This document shows positions 14,303 through 23,153 of a stretch of DNA of 26,373 bases, piece after piece. Origin of the DNA: Nitrospinota bacterium (GTDB lineage: Bacteria; Nitrospinota; Nitrospinia; Nitrospinales; VA-1); NCBI GenBank assembly GCA_022567815.1, contig JADFGI010000002.1, forward strand, positions 1-26,373, written 5' to 3'. The first letter of the stretch is position 1; every line of letters starts with the position of its first letter. The translations under genes were made by a program, and so were the position numbers. The notes below the pieces were generated by a model that was not told the origin of the DNA, ran no database searches, and saw only the letters and a program-made list of their open reading frames with translations.

Positions 14303-16510
14303 TCATTCCTCGCTCATCAGTACCACATTAATGGACTTGAACGAAGGCGTTTTGGATTGTGTGTCGTGGTTCCTTGGAACCAGAACGTTTGCTTCCGGGT
14401 AATACATCAGGATATTTCCTGATCGTATTGGAAATGGATGGATTTTCAATCCGGCCAACTCACCTGTATCATTCTTAACGGTTACTTTTTGTCCCTCACG
14501 AAAGCCTCCGGACAGAATATCTTCCGGGTTCATCAAAACCACATCCCTTGACCGGATTCCACGATATCGATCCTGCAATTCATAGACCACAGTATTGAAC
14601 TGTCCCTCTGACCGAACGGTCATGAGTGTGAAATTGTTTTTGGCGCTTGTACCATTAGAAATATCCGGGAGCGGGCAAACCTGGAATTTCGCTTTTCCAT
14701 TTGCCGTGGGAAATTGTTGGGAATGAAGCGTCCTGCCGTCGATGTGAAATTCCTTTTTACTTTCGTCGATGGTCAGCATTTTTTCAAAACCGGGTACGAT
14801 GGAACCGATCATTTTGCGAATATTTTCATGCTCTCTGAGTTCTTTCCAGGGGATGGGCTGAGGCGGCAAAAGTTTTTCGGCAATTTCCGCGATCACGCTC
14901 ACTTCACTTCTGGGCCCAATATGACGTGGTTTTCCGCCATCGCTCATTCGGATGTAGCTGAACATGCTTTCCTGAGTCGTCGGTTGCGGTTCTTCATCAC
15001 GGGCCAGGACGGGAAGGATCAGGGTGGTCTTACCCCGGCCCAGAATATGACCCTGATTGAGGGTTGTGTTCATGTACAAGACAAAATCAATTTTGCTTAA
15101 AGCTGTCGTGGTGAAGCGGGAATCGGGATTAGATCCAAAAAGATTTCCACCCAGATTCCAGGCGAAATCAAACTTTCCCTGGTGACTGGCCTCCATGCAA
15201 GCCAGGGTGTCCAATCCTTTTTGGGAGGGCAGGGAAAGGCCATATGAGGATTCCAGTTTGTTGAAAATCTCTTGCTTTAATTGCGGGGTGAATCCAATGG
15301 ACCCGATGCCCTGCACATTGCTGTGACCACGCAATGGAAGCAGGCCGGCGTTTTTTCGTCCGACCATGCCACGCAGTAACGCAAGGTTGACGATAGAATG
15401 TACGTTCTCGACACCGTGAGAATGATGGGTGATTCCCATGGCCCAGGCAAAAACCACATTTTTAGCCCTTGAGTATTTCCGGGCAAGGTCATGCATGGTA
15501 TCGCGCTTGACTCCTGAACTGGCTTCCAAATGTTCCCATGAGGTTGCTTCAAGGTCCTTTTTGTAAGCGGAGAAATTATTGGTATGGTTTTCGATAAATT
15601 CTGGATAAAGAACTCCAGTGTCCTTTTCGGAGAATTCCAGAAGGGCCTTGCCGATCCCCTTCAAGAGGCCGATATCGCCCCCGATGTGGGGTTGAACATA
15701 ATCGCTGGCAATTTCTGATCCGAAGAGCAGGCTTTTAATATCCGACGGAACGCTGAAATTTTCCAGCCCAGGTTCCCGTGCAGGATTGATGACGACGACC
15801 TTGCCGCCCCGCCTGCGGATTTCCATGAGGGTGCGCATGAAACGCGGATGGTTCGATGCGGGATTGGCTCCTATCAAAAATATAAAATCTGTCGCGTCCA
15901 GATCTTCCAGTTGAACGGTGGCGGTGCCCGTGCCCAGGCTTTGCGACATACCCACTCCTGATGCCTGGTGGCAGTAAAAAGAGCAGTTGTTTACATTATT
16001 TGTCCCGAACGATCTGGCTAACAGTTGAAGAAGGAATCCCGCTTCATTGGAGGAACGACCGCTGGAATAAAAAAATGTTCGGTCAGGGAGCGTGGCTTTA
16101 ATTTTGGCGACGATCCTGTCAATCGCCTCATCCCATGATATGGAACGGTAATGCGTATTGTCTGGTTCACAAAGGACCGGCTGGGTCAAGCGCCCGCTCA
16201 ATTCAAGCTGGAGAGGAGACCATTGCGATAGCGTCGAAATATCGTGGATCTTGAAGAAGTTGGCAGGCAGTGCTTCCTGCATATCCGATGCTTGAGCCAA
16301 AAATGACTTGTTGCAGACTTCCGGAAAACTTCCCTTTTCATTTCGCATTCCGCCCTGTTGACCGCCCATGCCCAGAGCGCAACTCTTGCAACTGTTTTTG
16401 GATGCCAGAGCCCGCAACATGGGCAACAAGCCTCCCGACCGATGAGCCCATTTTAAAGAAAAAAGTATGGCTCCCCAACCTCCTGCGGAGCGGGGTGTTT
16501 TAACTTTCAT
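14303..16510 (-). CDS. FdhF/YdeP-type molybdopterin oxidoreductase
   Basis: The start is taken at the ATG 16510 (735 residues), with SD GAGAGG; a TTG at 16570 lies inside the upstream gene. N-terminal cysteines Cys41, Cys44 and Cys66 (CKSCALGMGG, FPEVCNKS) may bind an Fe-S cluster. The molybdopterin domain has SGRLTQPV, FFYSSGRSSNEAGFLLQLLA and NNCSFYCHQASGVG, where Cys180-His181 aligns with the Mo-ligand Cys/Sec-His of formate dehydrogenase H. FIFLIGANPASNHPR and HSHGVENVHSIVNLALLRGM follow. The C-terminal part (FTLMTVRSEGQFNTVVYEL) is the cofactor-binding dihydrofolate-like domain. This is the formate-dehydrogenase-like alpha subunit class related to YdeP; the substrate is unproven. No FdhD or electron-transfer subunit is present. 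It follows batE by 29 nt and may be co-transcribed. Confidence 0.85.
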   Translation of the reverse strand: MKVKTPRSAGGWGAILFSLKWAHRSGGLLPMLRALASKNSCKSCALGMGGQQGGMRNEKGSFPEVCNKSFLAQASDMQEALPANFFKIHDISTLSQWSPLQLELSGRLTQPVLCEPDNTHYRSISWDEAIDRIVAKIKATLPDRTFFYSSGRSSNEAGFLLQLLARSFGTNNVNNCSFYCHQASGVGMSQSLGTGTATVQLEDLDATDFIFLIGANPASNHPRFMRTLMEIRRRGGKVVVINPAREPGLENFSVPSDIKSLLFGSEIASDYVQPHIGGDIGLLKGIGKALLEFSEKDTGVLYPEFIENHTNNFSAYKKDLEATSWEHLEASSGVKRDTMHDLARKYSRAKNVVFAWAMGITHHSHGVENVHSIVNLALLRGMVGRKNAGLLPLRGHSNVQGIGSIGFTPQLKQEIFNKLESSYGLSLPSQKGLDTLACMEASHQGKFDFAWNLGGNLFGSNPDSRFTTTALSKIDFVLYMNTTLNQGHILGRGKTTLILPVLARDEEPQPTTQESMFSYIRMSDGGKPRHIGPRSEVSVIAEIAEKLLPPQPIPWKELREHENIRKMIGSIVPGFEKMLTIDESKKEFHIDGRTLHSQQFPTANGKAKFQVCPLPDISNGTSAKNNFTLMTVRSEGQFNTVVYELQDRYRGIRSRDVVLMNPEDILSGGFREGQKVTVKNDTGELAGLKIHPFPIRSGNILMYYPEANVLVPRNHDTQSKTPSFKSINVVLMSEE

Positions 16511-16539
16511 TTTTAGCCTCTCAGAAAATAAAAATGGGT

Positions 16540-17301
16540 TCAGATGCCAATAAATTCTTTTTGCGCCCAACCCCTTTTCCCGTCATTCAACTCGATTTGA
16601 TACCAATCGTTTTTATGATCGATGATCGACACCACCGAACCCTCGTGCAGTTCAAACAGGGTTACGTTTTCCGCACCGCTGGCGGACTTTACCTCTATTG
16701 TTTTTGCCAGGATAACGCCGGTGGTGGATTCAGATTCCAGAACTATTTTAACACCGACAGATAAAACAGAGATAAAAAGAAAAGCCATCATGGTTTTTCG
16801 TGTCAGGTTCCAAAATCCCGTTCTGCGTACTATCCAAATACCCAGGACGACCCAAAAGAAAAGGTTGATGATTTCAAAAAAAACCAGTTGTTCGGTTTTA
16901 GTGAAATTATTCACCCAGAAAAAAAGAGAACTTAAACCACTGGTTGATGGCGGTTCCAATTGATCTTGAGTTTTTAGAATCGCGTAACTCAGGTTGGTGT
17001 CCAGGGATTCATCGCGCGGGAGGAACCGTTTGGCGCGAATGTAATTCAGGATGGAAGGCCCGGTTTTTCCAAGGCGGAGATAGGTGTTTCCCAGATTATA
17101 AAAAAGATAGCCATTTTTTTTCCCGCGATCGATCAGCCCCTGATAAATATTTGCCGCCTCTTGGTATTGGCTTTTCGCGTAATAACCGTTGGCCAGAGCA
17201 ATTTGCGAGAGAACATCATCCCCTCTGGCAGAACCAGGAAACAGTGTCCACAGCGTAAGAAAACAAAAAATAAATGGGAAAACAAGAGTCCGCGGATTCA
17301 T
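16540..17301 (-). CDS. batE: BatE-like TPR and SH3 protein
   Basis: The 253-residue protein has a signal peptide or first helix (about 5-26) and two TPR units (about 30-105: LANGYYAKSQYQEAANIYQ, GYLFYNLGNTYLRLG). Two membrane helices follow at about 138-158 and 169-187, then a C-terminal SH3-like domain (about 195-253, HEGSVVSIIDHKNDWYQIEL, GWAQKEFI). This order is the BatE arrangement: a periplasmic TPR scaffold, inner-membrane anchor and SH3. Its start overlaps the batD stop (ATGA, 17298-17301), so the two are translationally coupled. Bat proteins are linked to aerotolerance and envelope stress; the molecular activity of BatE is not known. Confidence 0.83.
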   Translation of the reverse strand: MNPRTLVFPFIFCFLTLWTLFPGSARGDDVLSQIALANGYYAKSQYQEAANIYQGLIDRGKKNGYLFYNLGNTYLRLGKTGPSILNYIRAKRFLPRDESLDTNLSYAILKTQDQLEPPSTSGLSSLFFWVNNFTKTEQLVFFEIINLFFWVVLGIWIVRRTGFWNLTRKTMMAFLFISVLSVGVKIVLESESTTGVILAKTIEVKSASGAENVTLFELHEGSVVSIIDHKNDWYQIELNDGKRGWAQKEFIGI

Positions 17302-19115
17302 GCCTGCTTCTCCAATTGGTTCAACAGGTTCAACGATTCATCCATCAAGTTATCATTATTTTTTGAATCGTTGGGAGGAGCGTATTGCAGGGAATCATAT
17401 TTTTCTAATAGTGTGCGGGTTATTGCCGCTTGTTCCTGAGGATAGTGGCGGTCCATTAATTTGCGTTCCACCTCCAGAGAGGTGATGGCCTTTCCTTGCA
17501 GGTTCAATTTATTGCCAATATATTCCCGGAAAATTGCGGATAATTGTTTTACAAATTCCCTGGGGTTTGACTCTGCTGACGCTGAGAGAAGTTTCAGTTT
17601 TTGATTGGCTAATTTAAAAGCTTTGCGGTTGCGGACAAAGGCTGTGTCATACCTGAGTCGCTGGTTATATCGGACATAGCCCGTAAACAGGAAAAACAGA
17701 ACCGGGGGAACGACCATGCCCCCAGCAAACAAAAAATAATTCGATTCACTCAACAAATTGTTTTCAAAATCTGAAAGCTTAGTGTGGATGGGTAATATAT
17801 CTTCTCCCAGAATTTGTACGGAGTTTTTTGAGCCGGGTACTTTTGACTGGAATGATTCGGCAATATTTAAATTTTCCTTGTCGTGTGCAGGAAGAATTGT
17901 TAACGCTATGGGGATTGTTTCGAGGGTCAAATACTTTTTCGCAGCCGGATCAAAATAGGAGAAGGCGATGGGAGGTATAGTTTTATACCCTTCCTTTAAA
18001 GGCACCAGGGCGAATTTAAAAACCTTTTCACCGTTCAACGTATTTTCCCTGACCGATAATTGGGATTCCGGTTGGTCCGGATAAATTTTAAATTGTTCCG
18101 CTATTTCTGGAAGCGACAACGATAAATCTTTTACACTCCCCGGTCCTTTCACGGTAACGGTCAAGGTGGTGGTGTCTCCCACCTCCAATTCCTTCTTCCC
18201 TATATTGGCCGATATTGTCAGATCACCCACGATATTGGCAAAATTCCTTGGCCTTCCTTCTTTCGGTAGCGGACGCACCCTAACCGGAATGGGTTGTGAA
18301 CGAAGGGTTTTATGAACTAAGGTTGCGCGGGACCCAAAAAAGGAATCGTCGAAAAAGCTGGAAAACGGGTTTCGCCCACGAGAATTTCTTGATCGGTCGA
18401 TGAGGTCTAGTTTTAGAATCGCGGGTGGAATTTCCACCTTTCCGGCATGGATGGGATACAAGGCGGCTGACAGTTCATGGACTTTATATTGCACCCCATT
18501 GATGGTTCGGGAATAGATTTTTGCATCCCCCATACTTTGCTTGCGAAATTTGCTGTCTTCATAGGCCATTTTAAGATCGAGGTTCTTCGCCTCGACCCTT
18601 CGGTAAAGCCTGAAAGTATAAATCACCTGCTCATTGACGTATGGATTTGCATTGGAAATAAACGTTTCCACATAAGCCGGAGATTTGGTTGTTGGAGAAT
18701 TGGGGTCGGGATATGAAACGGTAATGGCGACCGGTTTGGTTTGATAGGTGACGCCCGCCAATTTTAGAATCGCGGGCTCAATAATAAATGATCCGGTTTT
18801 CAGTGGTATAAGCTGATAGATGTACGTTACTGAAACTTTCATTTGTCCATTTACAATTTGCGTGGATGAAGAGGTGGATGAAGATCGAATCCGAAAATCG
18901 GGAAGAGGCGGCAATTGGGGTTCCGGTGCATTCATCACCCCGGTCACGGTGAGGGATAATTGGATGTGCTCCTCCAGTGAAATTTCATTTTTATCGACCC
19001 GTGCGGTGAGTCCAATTTCTCCCGCAAGGGCAGGCAATGCCAGTCCCGTCGTCAACAAAAGCGCAAAGCTCGCAAGGAAAAAACGGATAATAAATATTGA
19101 TGGGCTTATTTTCAT
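17298..19115 (-). CDS. batD: BatD family protein
   Basis: The 605-residue protein has a signal peptide (about 8-31, ending ALPALA). A long periplasmic beta-rich region follows, with the BatD pattern: ISLEEHIQLSLTVTG, LPDFRIRSSSTSSS, NPYVNEQVIYTFRLYRR, then the characteristic acidic-aromatic PFSSFFDDSFFG at about 250-261. A second Ig-like unit is seen (LEVGDTTTLTVTVKGPGSV). One membrane helix at about 460-481 leads to a cytoplasmic tail of about 120 residues. The family is an envelope protein of Bat operons. It lies 13 nt after batC and overlaps batE by 4 nt. Confidence 0.87.
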   Translation of the reverse strand: MKISPSIFIIRFFLASFALLLTTGLALPALAGEIGLTARVDKNEISLEEHIQLSLTVTGVMNAPEPQLPPLPDFRIRSSSTSSSTQIVNGQMKVSVTYIYQLIPLKTGSFIIEPAILKLAGVTYQTKPVAITVSYPDPNSPTTKSPAYVETFISNANPYVNEQVIYTFRLYRRVEAKNLDLKMAYEDSKFRKQSMGDAKIYSRTINGVQYKVHELSAALYPIHAGKVEIPPAILKLDLIDRSRNSRGRNPFSSFFDDSFFGSRATLVHKTLRSQPIPVRVRPLPKEGRPRNFANIVGDLTISANIGKKELEVGDTTTLTVTVKGPGSVKDLSLSLPEIAEQFKIYPDQPESQLSVRENTLNGEKVFKFALVPLKEGYKTIPPIAFSYFDPAAKKYLTLETIPIALTILPAHDKENLNIAESFQSKVPGSKNSVQILGEDILPIHTKLSDFENNLLSESNYFLFAGGMVVPPVLFFLFTGYVRYNQRLRYDTAFVRNRKAFKLANQKLKLLSASAESNPREFVKQLSAIFREYIGNKLNLQGKAITSLEVERKLMDRHYPQEQAAITRTLLEKYDSLQYAPPNDSKNNDNLMDESLNLLNQLEKQA

Positions 19116-19128
19116 TGGATGGGCAGGA

Positions 19129-19989
19129 TTACCAATCCTTGCCGGAGTAAGGGGTTTTTCCTTCTTCTCTGCGGGCTTGTTTTTGACTGAACTTTTTCAG
19201 GTCTTCATCGAGGCCGCTCAACCATTGTTCGGCCTGATCTTTTGAGATGGAGTTTTCCGGGTCCTGAGCCTGCTCTATAGGATTGGATTCTGTTTGCTCG
19301 GATGGATCTGAATTCTGTTCCGGTTCATCAAGAGGTAAAGGTTCTTGGTTCTCCTGTTGGGTTGAATCTTGCCTGTCATCTTCATTTTTATTATCCGGTG
19401 ACGGCTTTTGTTTCGGATTATGATTGCCGTCGGAATCCTCGTCCTGCGATTGATTTTGTTTTTGGTCTTGCTGATTTTTTTCTTTTAATTTTTCCCTGAC
19501 AAACTCCAGGTTGAATTTAGCGTCCATATCCTTTGGATTCAGCTCCAAAACTTTTTTGTACGCCGCGATGGATTCTACAAGTTTGCCCAGGCGATAAAGA
19601 GCGTTGCCGGAATTGTACAAAGAATTTTGCTCCAATCCGGGCGGTGTTTTGTTTCCCCTCGCATGGGTATAGGACTGAAGCGCCTCTTGGTACTTGCCAT
19701 TTTTGTAATGACTGTTGGCGAGGTTGTAATTCAGTTCGGGATTATCCGGCTGTTGTTTTTGAGCTTTTGAAAAATTAAGTTCCGCCTGTTCAAAATTCTG
19801 TTGCCGGTAATTGGATATCCCAGCCTGAATGCTGGAATCGACGGATTCTGCCAGAACAATTTCCGTGGCAAAGAAAAAGAAAATGGTTACAAGGATGAGA
19901 AACTGAACGGAACCAGCCTGGGGGCTGGACCCAATATTAACGTGCGATGGGTTTTTGTTGAACCCAGAGACCTTTGGTAAGCAAGACAT
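19129..19989 (-). CDS. batC: BatC-like TPR protein with repeat-derived N-terminus
   Basis: The 286-residue protein has TPR units at about 50-160 (NFEQAELNFSKAQKQQPDN, YNLANSHYKNGKYQEALQSY, LYNSGNALYRLGKLVESIAA). A low-complexity tail rich in Q, E, D, P and N follows and ends GKDW, typical of BatC. The hydrophobic signal (FLILVTIFFFFATEIVLA) begins only at about residue 30. Residues about 18-27 are encoded by a copy of the composite repeat (19913-19938). The only start codon before the signal is the ATG at 19989, which has no SD. So either the extended N-terminus is made or an unusual start is used. It should be exported, and its TPRs probably bind other Bat proteins. Confidence 0.82.
   Translation of the reverse strand: MSCLPKVSGFNKNPSHVNIGSSPQAGSVQFLILVTIFFFFATEIVLAESVDSSIQAGISNYRQQNFEQAELNFSKAQKQQPDNPELNYNLANSHYKNGKYQEALQSYTHARGNKTPPGLEQNSLYNSGNALYRLGKLVESIAAYKKVLELNPKDMDAKFNLEFVREKLKEKNQQDQKQNQSQDEDSDGNHNPKQKPSPDNKNEDDRQDSTQQENQEPLPLDEPEQNSDPSEQTESNPIEQAQDPENSISKDQAEQWLSGLDEDLKKFSQKQARREEGKTPYSGKDW
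19913..19938 (-). repeat. Composite repeat fragment inside batC, copy D
   Basis: These 26 bases are the exact reverse complement of 26344-26369. They contain the CCAGCC/GGCTGG hairpin and the AATATTGGGTCC lead-in. They fall in the batC frame, directly before the signal-peptide codons. Confidence 0.8.
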
Positions 19990-20001
19990 TTTCAGTTCAG
20001 T

Positions 20002-20025
20002 GGCACAGCCTTTCCAGGCTGTGCC
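20002..20025. repeat. REP-like hairpin (TTCC loop)
   Basis: A perfect 10-bp inverted repeat, GGCACAGCCT and AGGCTGTGCC, flanks a TTCC tetraloop. It is the same family as 20193-20214, read on the other strand. It lies 12 nt upstream of the batC start. Confidence 0.8.
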
Positions 20026-20030
20026 ATAAG

Positions 20031-20048
20031 GCAGGCTGGAAAGCCTGC
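20031..20048. repeat. REP-like hairpin (GGAA loop)
   Basis: GCAGGCT and AGCCTGC form a 7-bp stem with a GGAA loop. It is 5 nt from the preceding hairpin and in opposite orientation, forming a REPIN-like pair. Confidence 0.75.
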
Positions 20049-20124
20049 AAACCCAAAATCATAGATAAAAACCCGAGCCTTCGGAATTATGCAAAGTGCA
20101 ATTTCATAAAAGGGGAACCTTGCT

Positions 20125-20143
20125 CCCCCTTCCATGAAGGGGG
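20125..20143. repeat. C/G-rich hairpin followed by T-rich tract
   Basis: CCCCCTTC and GAAGGGGG form an 8-bp stem with loop CAT, followed by GGGGGG and a T-rich stretch on the plus strand. It is probably a dispersed repeat. Its T-tract side is wrong for terminating the flanking minus-strand genes. Confidence 0.5.
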
Positions 20144-20192
20144 TTGGGGGGATTTTTATTTTTTAACTGGTTCGCAATCGTTATAAAATAGG

Positions 20193-20214
20193 GCACAGGC
20201 TGGAAAGCCTGTGC
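20193..20214. repeat. REP-like hairpin (GGAA loop)
   Basis: GCACAGGCT and AGCCTGTGC form a perfect 9-bp stem with a GGAA loop. It sits 56 nt after the Bax-inhibitor-1 stop and may also stabilise or end that transcript. The remainder of 19990-20269 holds no gene. Confidence 0.78.
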
Positions 20215-20269
20215 TACTACCGTTTTATTTTCCTCATCTGCATTCATCGGTTGATTTTTAAATAAAAAA

Positions 20270-20971
20270 TTACCGTCTGTCTCCCATAATTCGCAGGAGC
20301 ATCAGGAAGAGGTTGATGAAATCCAGATACAGCCTCAGTGCTCCGGAGATGGCTTCCTTGGTGTCTTCATCTGTTCCCTCGTTTCCAAGGATATTCATTT
20401 CTTTGATCTTTTGGGTGTCATAGGCTGTGAGACCAATAAATATGAGCACACCCGCATAGGTAATGATCCAATGCATGGCGGTACTTTGCAAAAACATATT
20501 GACCAATGAAGCGATGATGATTCCAATCAACCCCATAAAGAGGAAACTTCCCCAGGAAGTCAGGTCTTTTTTGGTGGTGTATCCATAGATACTCATGGCT
20601 GCAAACGTGCCGGCGGTGACGAAAAATGTCGAGGTGATTGAGGCCGACGTATAAGCAATGAAGATAAAGGAAAACGTCAGCCCGGTAAGCCCGGCATATA
20701 ACATGAAAATACCTGTGGCCTGACTGGCGGACATTTTTTCAATCCAGCCGGACAGGTAAACCACCAGACCCAATTGCGCGACAATCAATACGATGGGAAC
20801 AATCGGGTTGCCGTGAATAATATTCATCATCGTCTCACTATTGGAAACGTAAAATGCGAGTCCTCCGGTAACGGCCAATCCCGCCGTCATCCAGTTGTAA
20901 ACCCGAACCATGAACCGTTGTTGTTCGGCAGCGACGGCGTCCGTACTCATTGTTCGTGAAATATCCGTCAT
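20270..20971 (-). CDS. Bax inhibitor-1/YccA family membrane protein
   Basis: The 233-residue protein has seven predicted membrane helices. It carries the family ending LIFIGLTAYDTQKIKEM, then ALRLYLDFINLFLMLLRIMG. The N-terminal part FMVRVYNWMTAGLAVTGGLA is also typical (xxVYxxMxxGLxxT). Bacterial members lie in the inner membrane; some are pH-sensitive calcium leak channels (BsYetJ) and YccA interacts with the FtsH protease. GAAAGGA upstream is a fair SD. It has its own 171-nt upstream gap and separates batB from batC, where the standard operon has no such gene. Whether it shares the Bat function or was inserted later cannot be told. Confidence 0.9.
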   Translation of the reverse strand: MTDISRTMSTDAVAAEQQRFMVRVYNWMTAGLAVTGGLAFYVSNSETMMNIIHGNPIVPIVLIVAQLGLVVYLSGWIEKMSASQATGIFMLYAGLTGLTFSFIFIAYTSASITSTFFVTAGTFAAMSIYGYTTKKDLTSWGSFLFMGLIGIIIASLVNMFLQSTAMHWIITYAGVLIFIGLTAYDTQKIKEMNILGNEGTDEDTKEAISGALRLYLDFINLFLMLLRIMGDRR

Positions 20972-21142
20972 AATAAGGTCAATCCTTTCAAAAAGTTAGA
21001 GCTACATTGCCGATCCCGAAAACCGAATTCAGCGGTTATCTTTAATAGGATCGGTTTCCCGGGTTGTCAAGGGGTGGTGAACCAGAAATCGACGAGTTTA
21101 CTTACCCTATTTTAACAAATTTAAACGCGCCGGGAGAAGTTT

Positions 21143-22153
21143 TTATTGGTCCGCGAGGGGGCGACGAACCGGCTTTTCCGGGATCAAAAATTCAATCATG
21201 AGGCAGGCAAGAGCCAGAAAAACCGACCATTGGAAGCGTTCCGTCCAAATTTTACGGCGTTGGGATTTCAACGCTTTTTTTTCTATTTTTGGTTTGATGT
21301 TTTCCAGATAAATCTTATTGAGATCAAGATCTCCGGTGACGGACCGAACATAAACGCCACCGGTTTCCAAAGCGATTTTTTTTAAAATTGTTTCATCCAA
21401 CCGGGTCAATACGATTTCCCCCTTCGCATCCTTTTTGAATCCACCATCGGTATCGGGGATGGGAGCGCCGCTATTCTTTCCGATGCCAATGGTGAAGATC
21501 TTGATTCCCTGTTCGGCGGCCCATTGTGCGGCTTTCAATGGATCGCCACTGTGATTTTCTCCATCCGTAATAAGGATGATAGCCTTGGACTTATCGTCCT
21601 CCGTCCTGAAAGCTAAAACGCTTTTACGAATGGCGTCGGCCAATGCCGTTCCCTGAGCGGAGATTAAATCGGTGTCGGTTGCGTCGAGAAAAAGTTTTGC
21701 GGCGGAGTAGTCCAGGGTCAACGGACATTGGATAAAAGCCGTTCCCGCGAAAGCCACCAACCCGATCCTGTCACCGTCCAGCATATCCAAAAGATCGGAA
21801 ATTTTTCGTTTGGCGCGGCTGAGCCGATTGGGTTTGATATCTTCCGCCAACATGCTGGTGGAAACATCCAGTGCTACGACGATGTCCACTCCCTGCTGTG
21901 TCAGGACTTTCCATTCATGACCCCACCTCGGTTGCGTCAGCGCCAGTATCATAAAAAAAACCGCAAGGACGCTGAAAACCGCTTTAAAATTTTTCCGGAG
22001 GAAAATTTCTTCCTGCAATGTTCTTGTGGAAAAGGGTGGATTGCAGAACTTTTCGGTTAATTGACGCTTTTTTCGCAAACCCCAACGGAAAAATAGTATC
22101 AATACCGGCAGTAGCCAAAGCAGATAGAAATAAAGCGGATCGCCAAATCGCAT
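21143..22153 (-). CDS. batB: BatB-like VWA-domain membrane protein
   Basis: The 336-residue protein has an N-terminal pair of membrane helices (about 7-24 and 57-74), a VWA domain and a C-terminal helix (about 309-324). The MIDAS metal site is complete: DVSTS at 96-100, Thr169 in SAQGTALADAI and Asp197 in LITDGEN. This fits the Bat VWA proteins, thought to form an inner-membrane complex with the VWA domain in the periplasm or cytoplasm. It starts one nt after the preceding VWA gene's stop. Both are assigned A/B by order; they are close paralogues, so the labels could be swapped. Confidence 0.87.
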   Translation of the reverse strand: MRFGDPLYFYLLWLLPVLILFFRWGLRKKRQLTEKFCNPPFSTRTLQEEIFLRKNFKAVFSVLAVFFMILALTQPRWGHEWKVLTQQGVDIVVALDVSTSMLAEDIKPNRLSRAKRKISDLLDMLDGDRIGLVAFAGTAFIQCPLTLDYSAAKLFLDATDTDLISAQGTALADAIRKSVLAFRTEDDKSKAIILITDGENHSGDPLKAAQWAAEQGIKIFTIGIGKNSGAPIPDTDGGFKKDAKGEIVLTRLDETILKKIALETGGVYVRSVTGDLDLNKIYLENIKPKIEKKALKSQRRKIWTERFQWSVFLALACLMIEFLIPEKPVRRPLADQ

Positions 22154-22154
22154 G

Positions 22155-23153
22155 TCAGGGAATCCTTCTTAATCTCGTGTGAGACAATAAAATTTCCGCA
22201 AGGATAAATATCAAACCCGGAATTAAAAAATAAGGGAAGAGTTCCCGGTACTCCGAACGGTCCAGAATTTTGACTTCCGTTTTTTCCAGGCTGTCAATTT
22301 GCTTATAGATATTTTTCAGGGATTCCCGGTCGGTGGCGCGAAAATATTTTGCGCCTGTCTTTTGCGCAATTTCCTGCAAGGTTTTTTCATCGATTTCCAC
22401 ATTTTGGTAGATGTATTGTTTGCCAAAAATGGAATCCACAAGAAAAGGCGCTTTGCCGCGCGTGCCGACGCCAATGGTGTAAATTTTTATTCCGTAGATT
22501 TTGCCGATTTCCGCGGCCTGTGCGGGAGACAGGCTTCCGGCATTGTTGCGTCCGTCGGTCAACAGAATGATGACCTTGGATTTCGATTTTAAATCTTTAA
22601 GACGCTTGATGGAAATTCCGATAGCGGACCCGATGGCGGTTGAGTCTCCGGCAACCCCTATTTCCAGGTTTTCCAAAAAGGCCAGCAGGATGTCATGGTC
22701 CAAAGTCAATGGGCATTGGGTGAACGCTTCCTTACCAAAAACCACCATACCCATGCGGTCATTTTCCCGGTTGGCAATGAAATCCGAGACCACATCCTTG
22801 ACCACTTCCAGCCGGTTGATTCGCTTTCCTTCCTTCATAAAATCCAGGGCCTGCATACTGCCCGATGTGTCGATGGCGAGAACGATATCCACTCCGGCGG
22901 ATAAAATTTGGGATCGTTTGTGACCCTCCTGAGGACGTGCAAGAGCGATGATAAGCAAGGCAAACCCGAGGGCTTTGAGGAAATTTGGAATCGCGGAAAT
23001 CAGCGTCATCCGACCGGGGCGGACGGCTTTCAATCGGCCTATAGAGGAGTAGGAAATAACCGCTTCCCGGTTGTTGCGGACCATAACAGCGGCAAGGGGA
23101 AGGAGGGTGATGAGTAGTAAAAACCAGGGGTCCTCAAAGCGGAAAAATGTCAT
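22155..23153 (-). CDS. batA: BatA-like VWA-domain membrane protein
   Basis: The 332-residue protein has helices at about 10-26 and 56-72, and a C-terminal one at about 305-325. The VWA domain has an intact MIDAS: DTSGS at 95-99, Thr172 in GDSTAIGSAIG and Asp200 in LLTDGRNNAG. It also has the Bat-typical FGKEAFTQCPLTLDHDILL stretch. The start overlaps the stop of the BatD-like/DUF4381 gene (ATGA, 23150-23153). In the family these proteins act with MoxR AAA+ chaperones; no MoxR gene is visible here. Confidence 0.88.
   Translation of the reverse strand: MTFFRFEDPWFLLLITLLPLAAVMVRNNREAVISYSSIGRLKAVRPGRMTLISAIPNFLKALGFALLIIALARPQEGHKRSQILSAGVDIVLAIDTSGSMQALDFMKEGKRINRLEVVKDVVSDFIANRENDRMGMVVFGKEAFTQCPLTLDHDILLAFLENLEIGVAGDSTAIGSAIGISIKRLKDLKSKSKVIILLTDGRNNAGSLSPAQAAEIGKIYGIKIYTIGVGTRGKAPFLVDSIFGKQYIYQNVEIDEKTLQEIAQKTGAKYFRATDRESLKNIYKQIDSLEKTEVKILDRSEYRELFPYFLIPGLIFILAEILLSHTRLRRIP

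Noticed and set aside
16511..16570. 20-residue N-terminal extension of the oxidoreductase from a TTG
   Set aside because: It overlaps the end of batE, while the ATG at 16510 has a good SD (GAGAGG).
22501..22923. 140-codon plus-strand frame
   Set aside because: It is antisense to the batA VWA domain, whose MIDAS motifs are conserved; no family match or SD.
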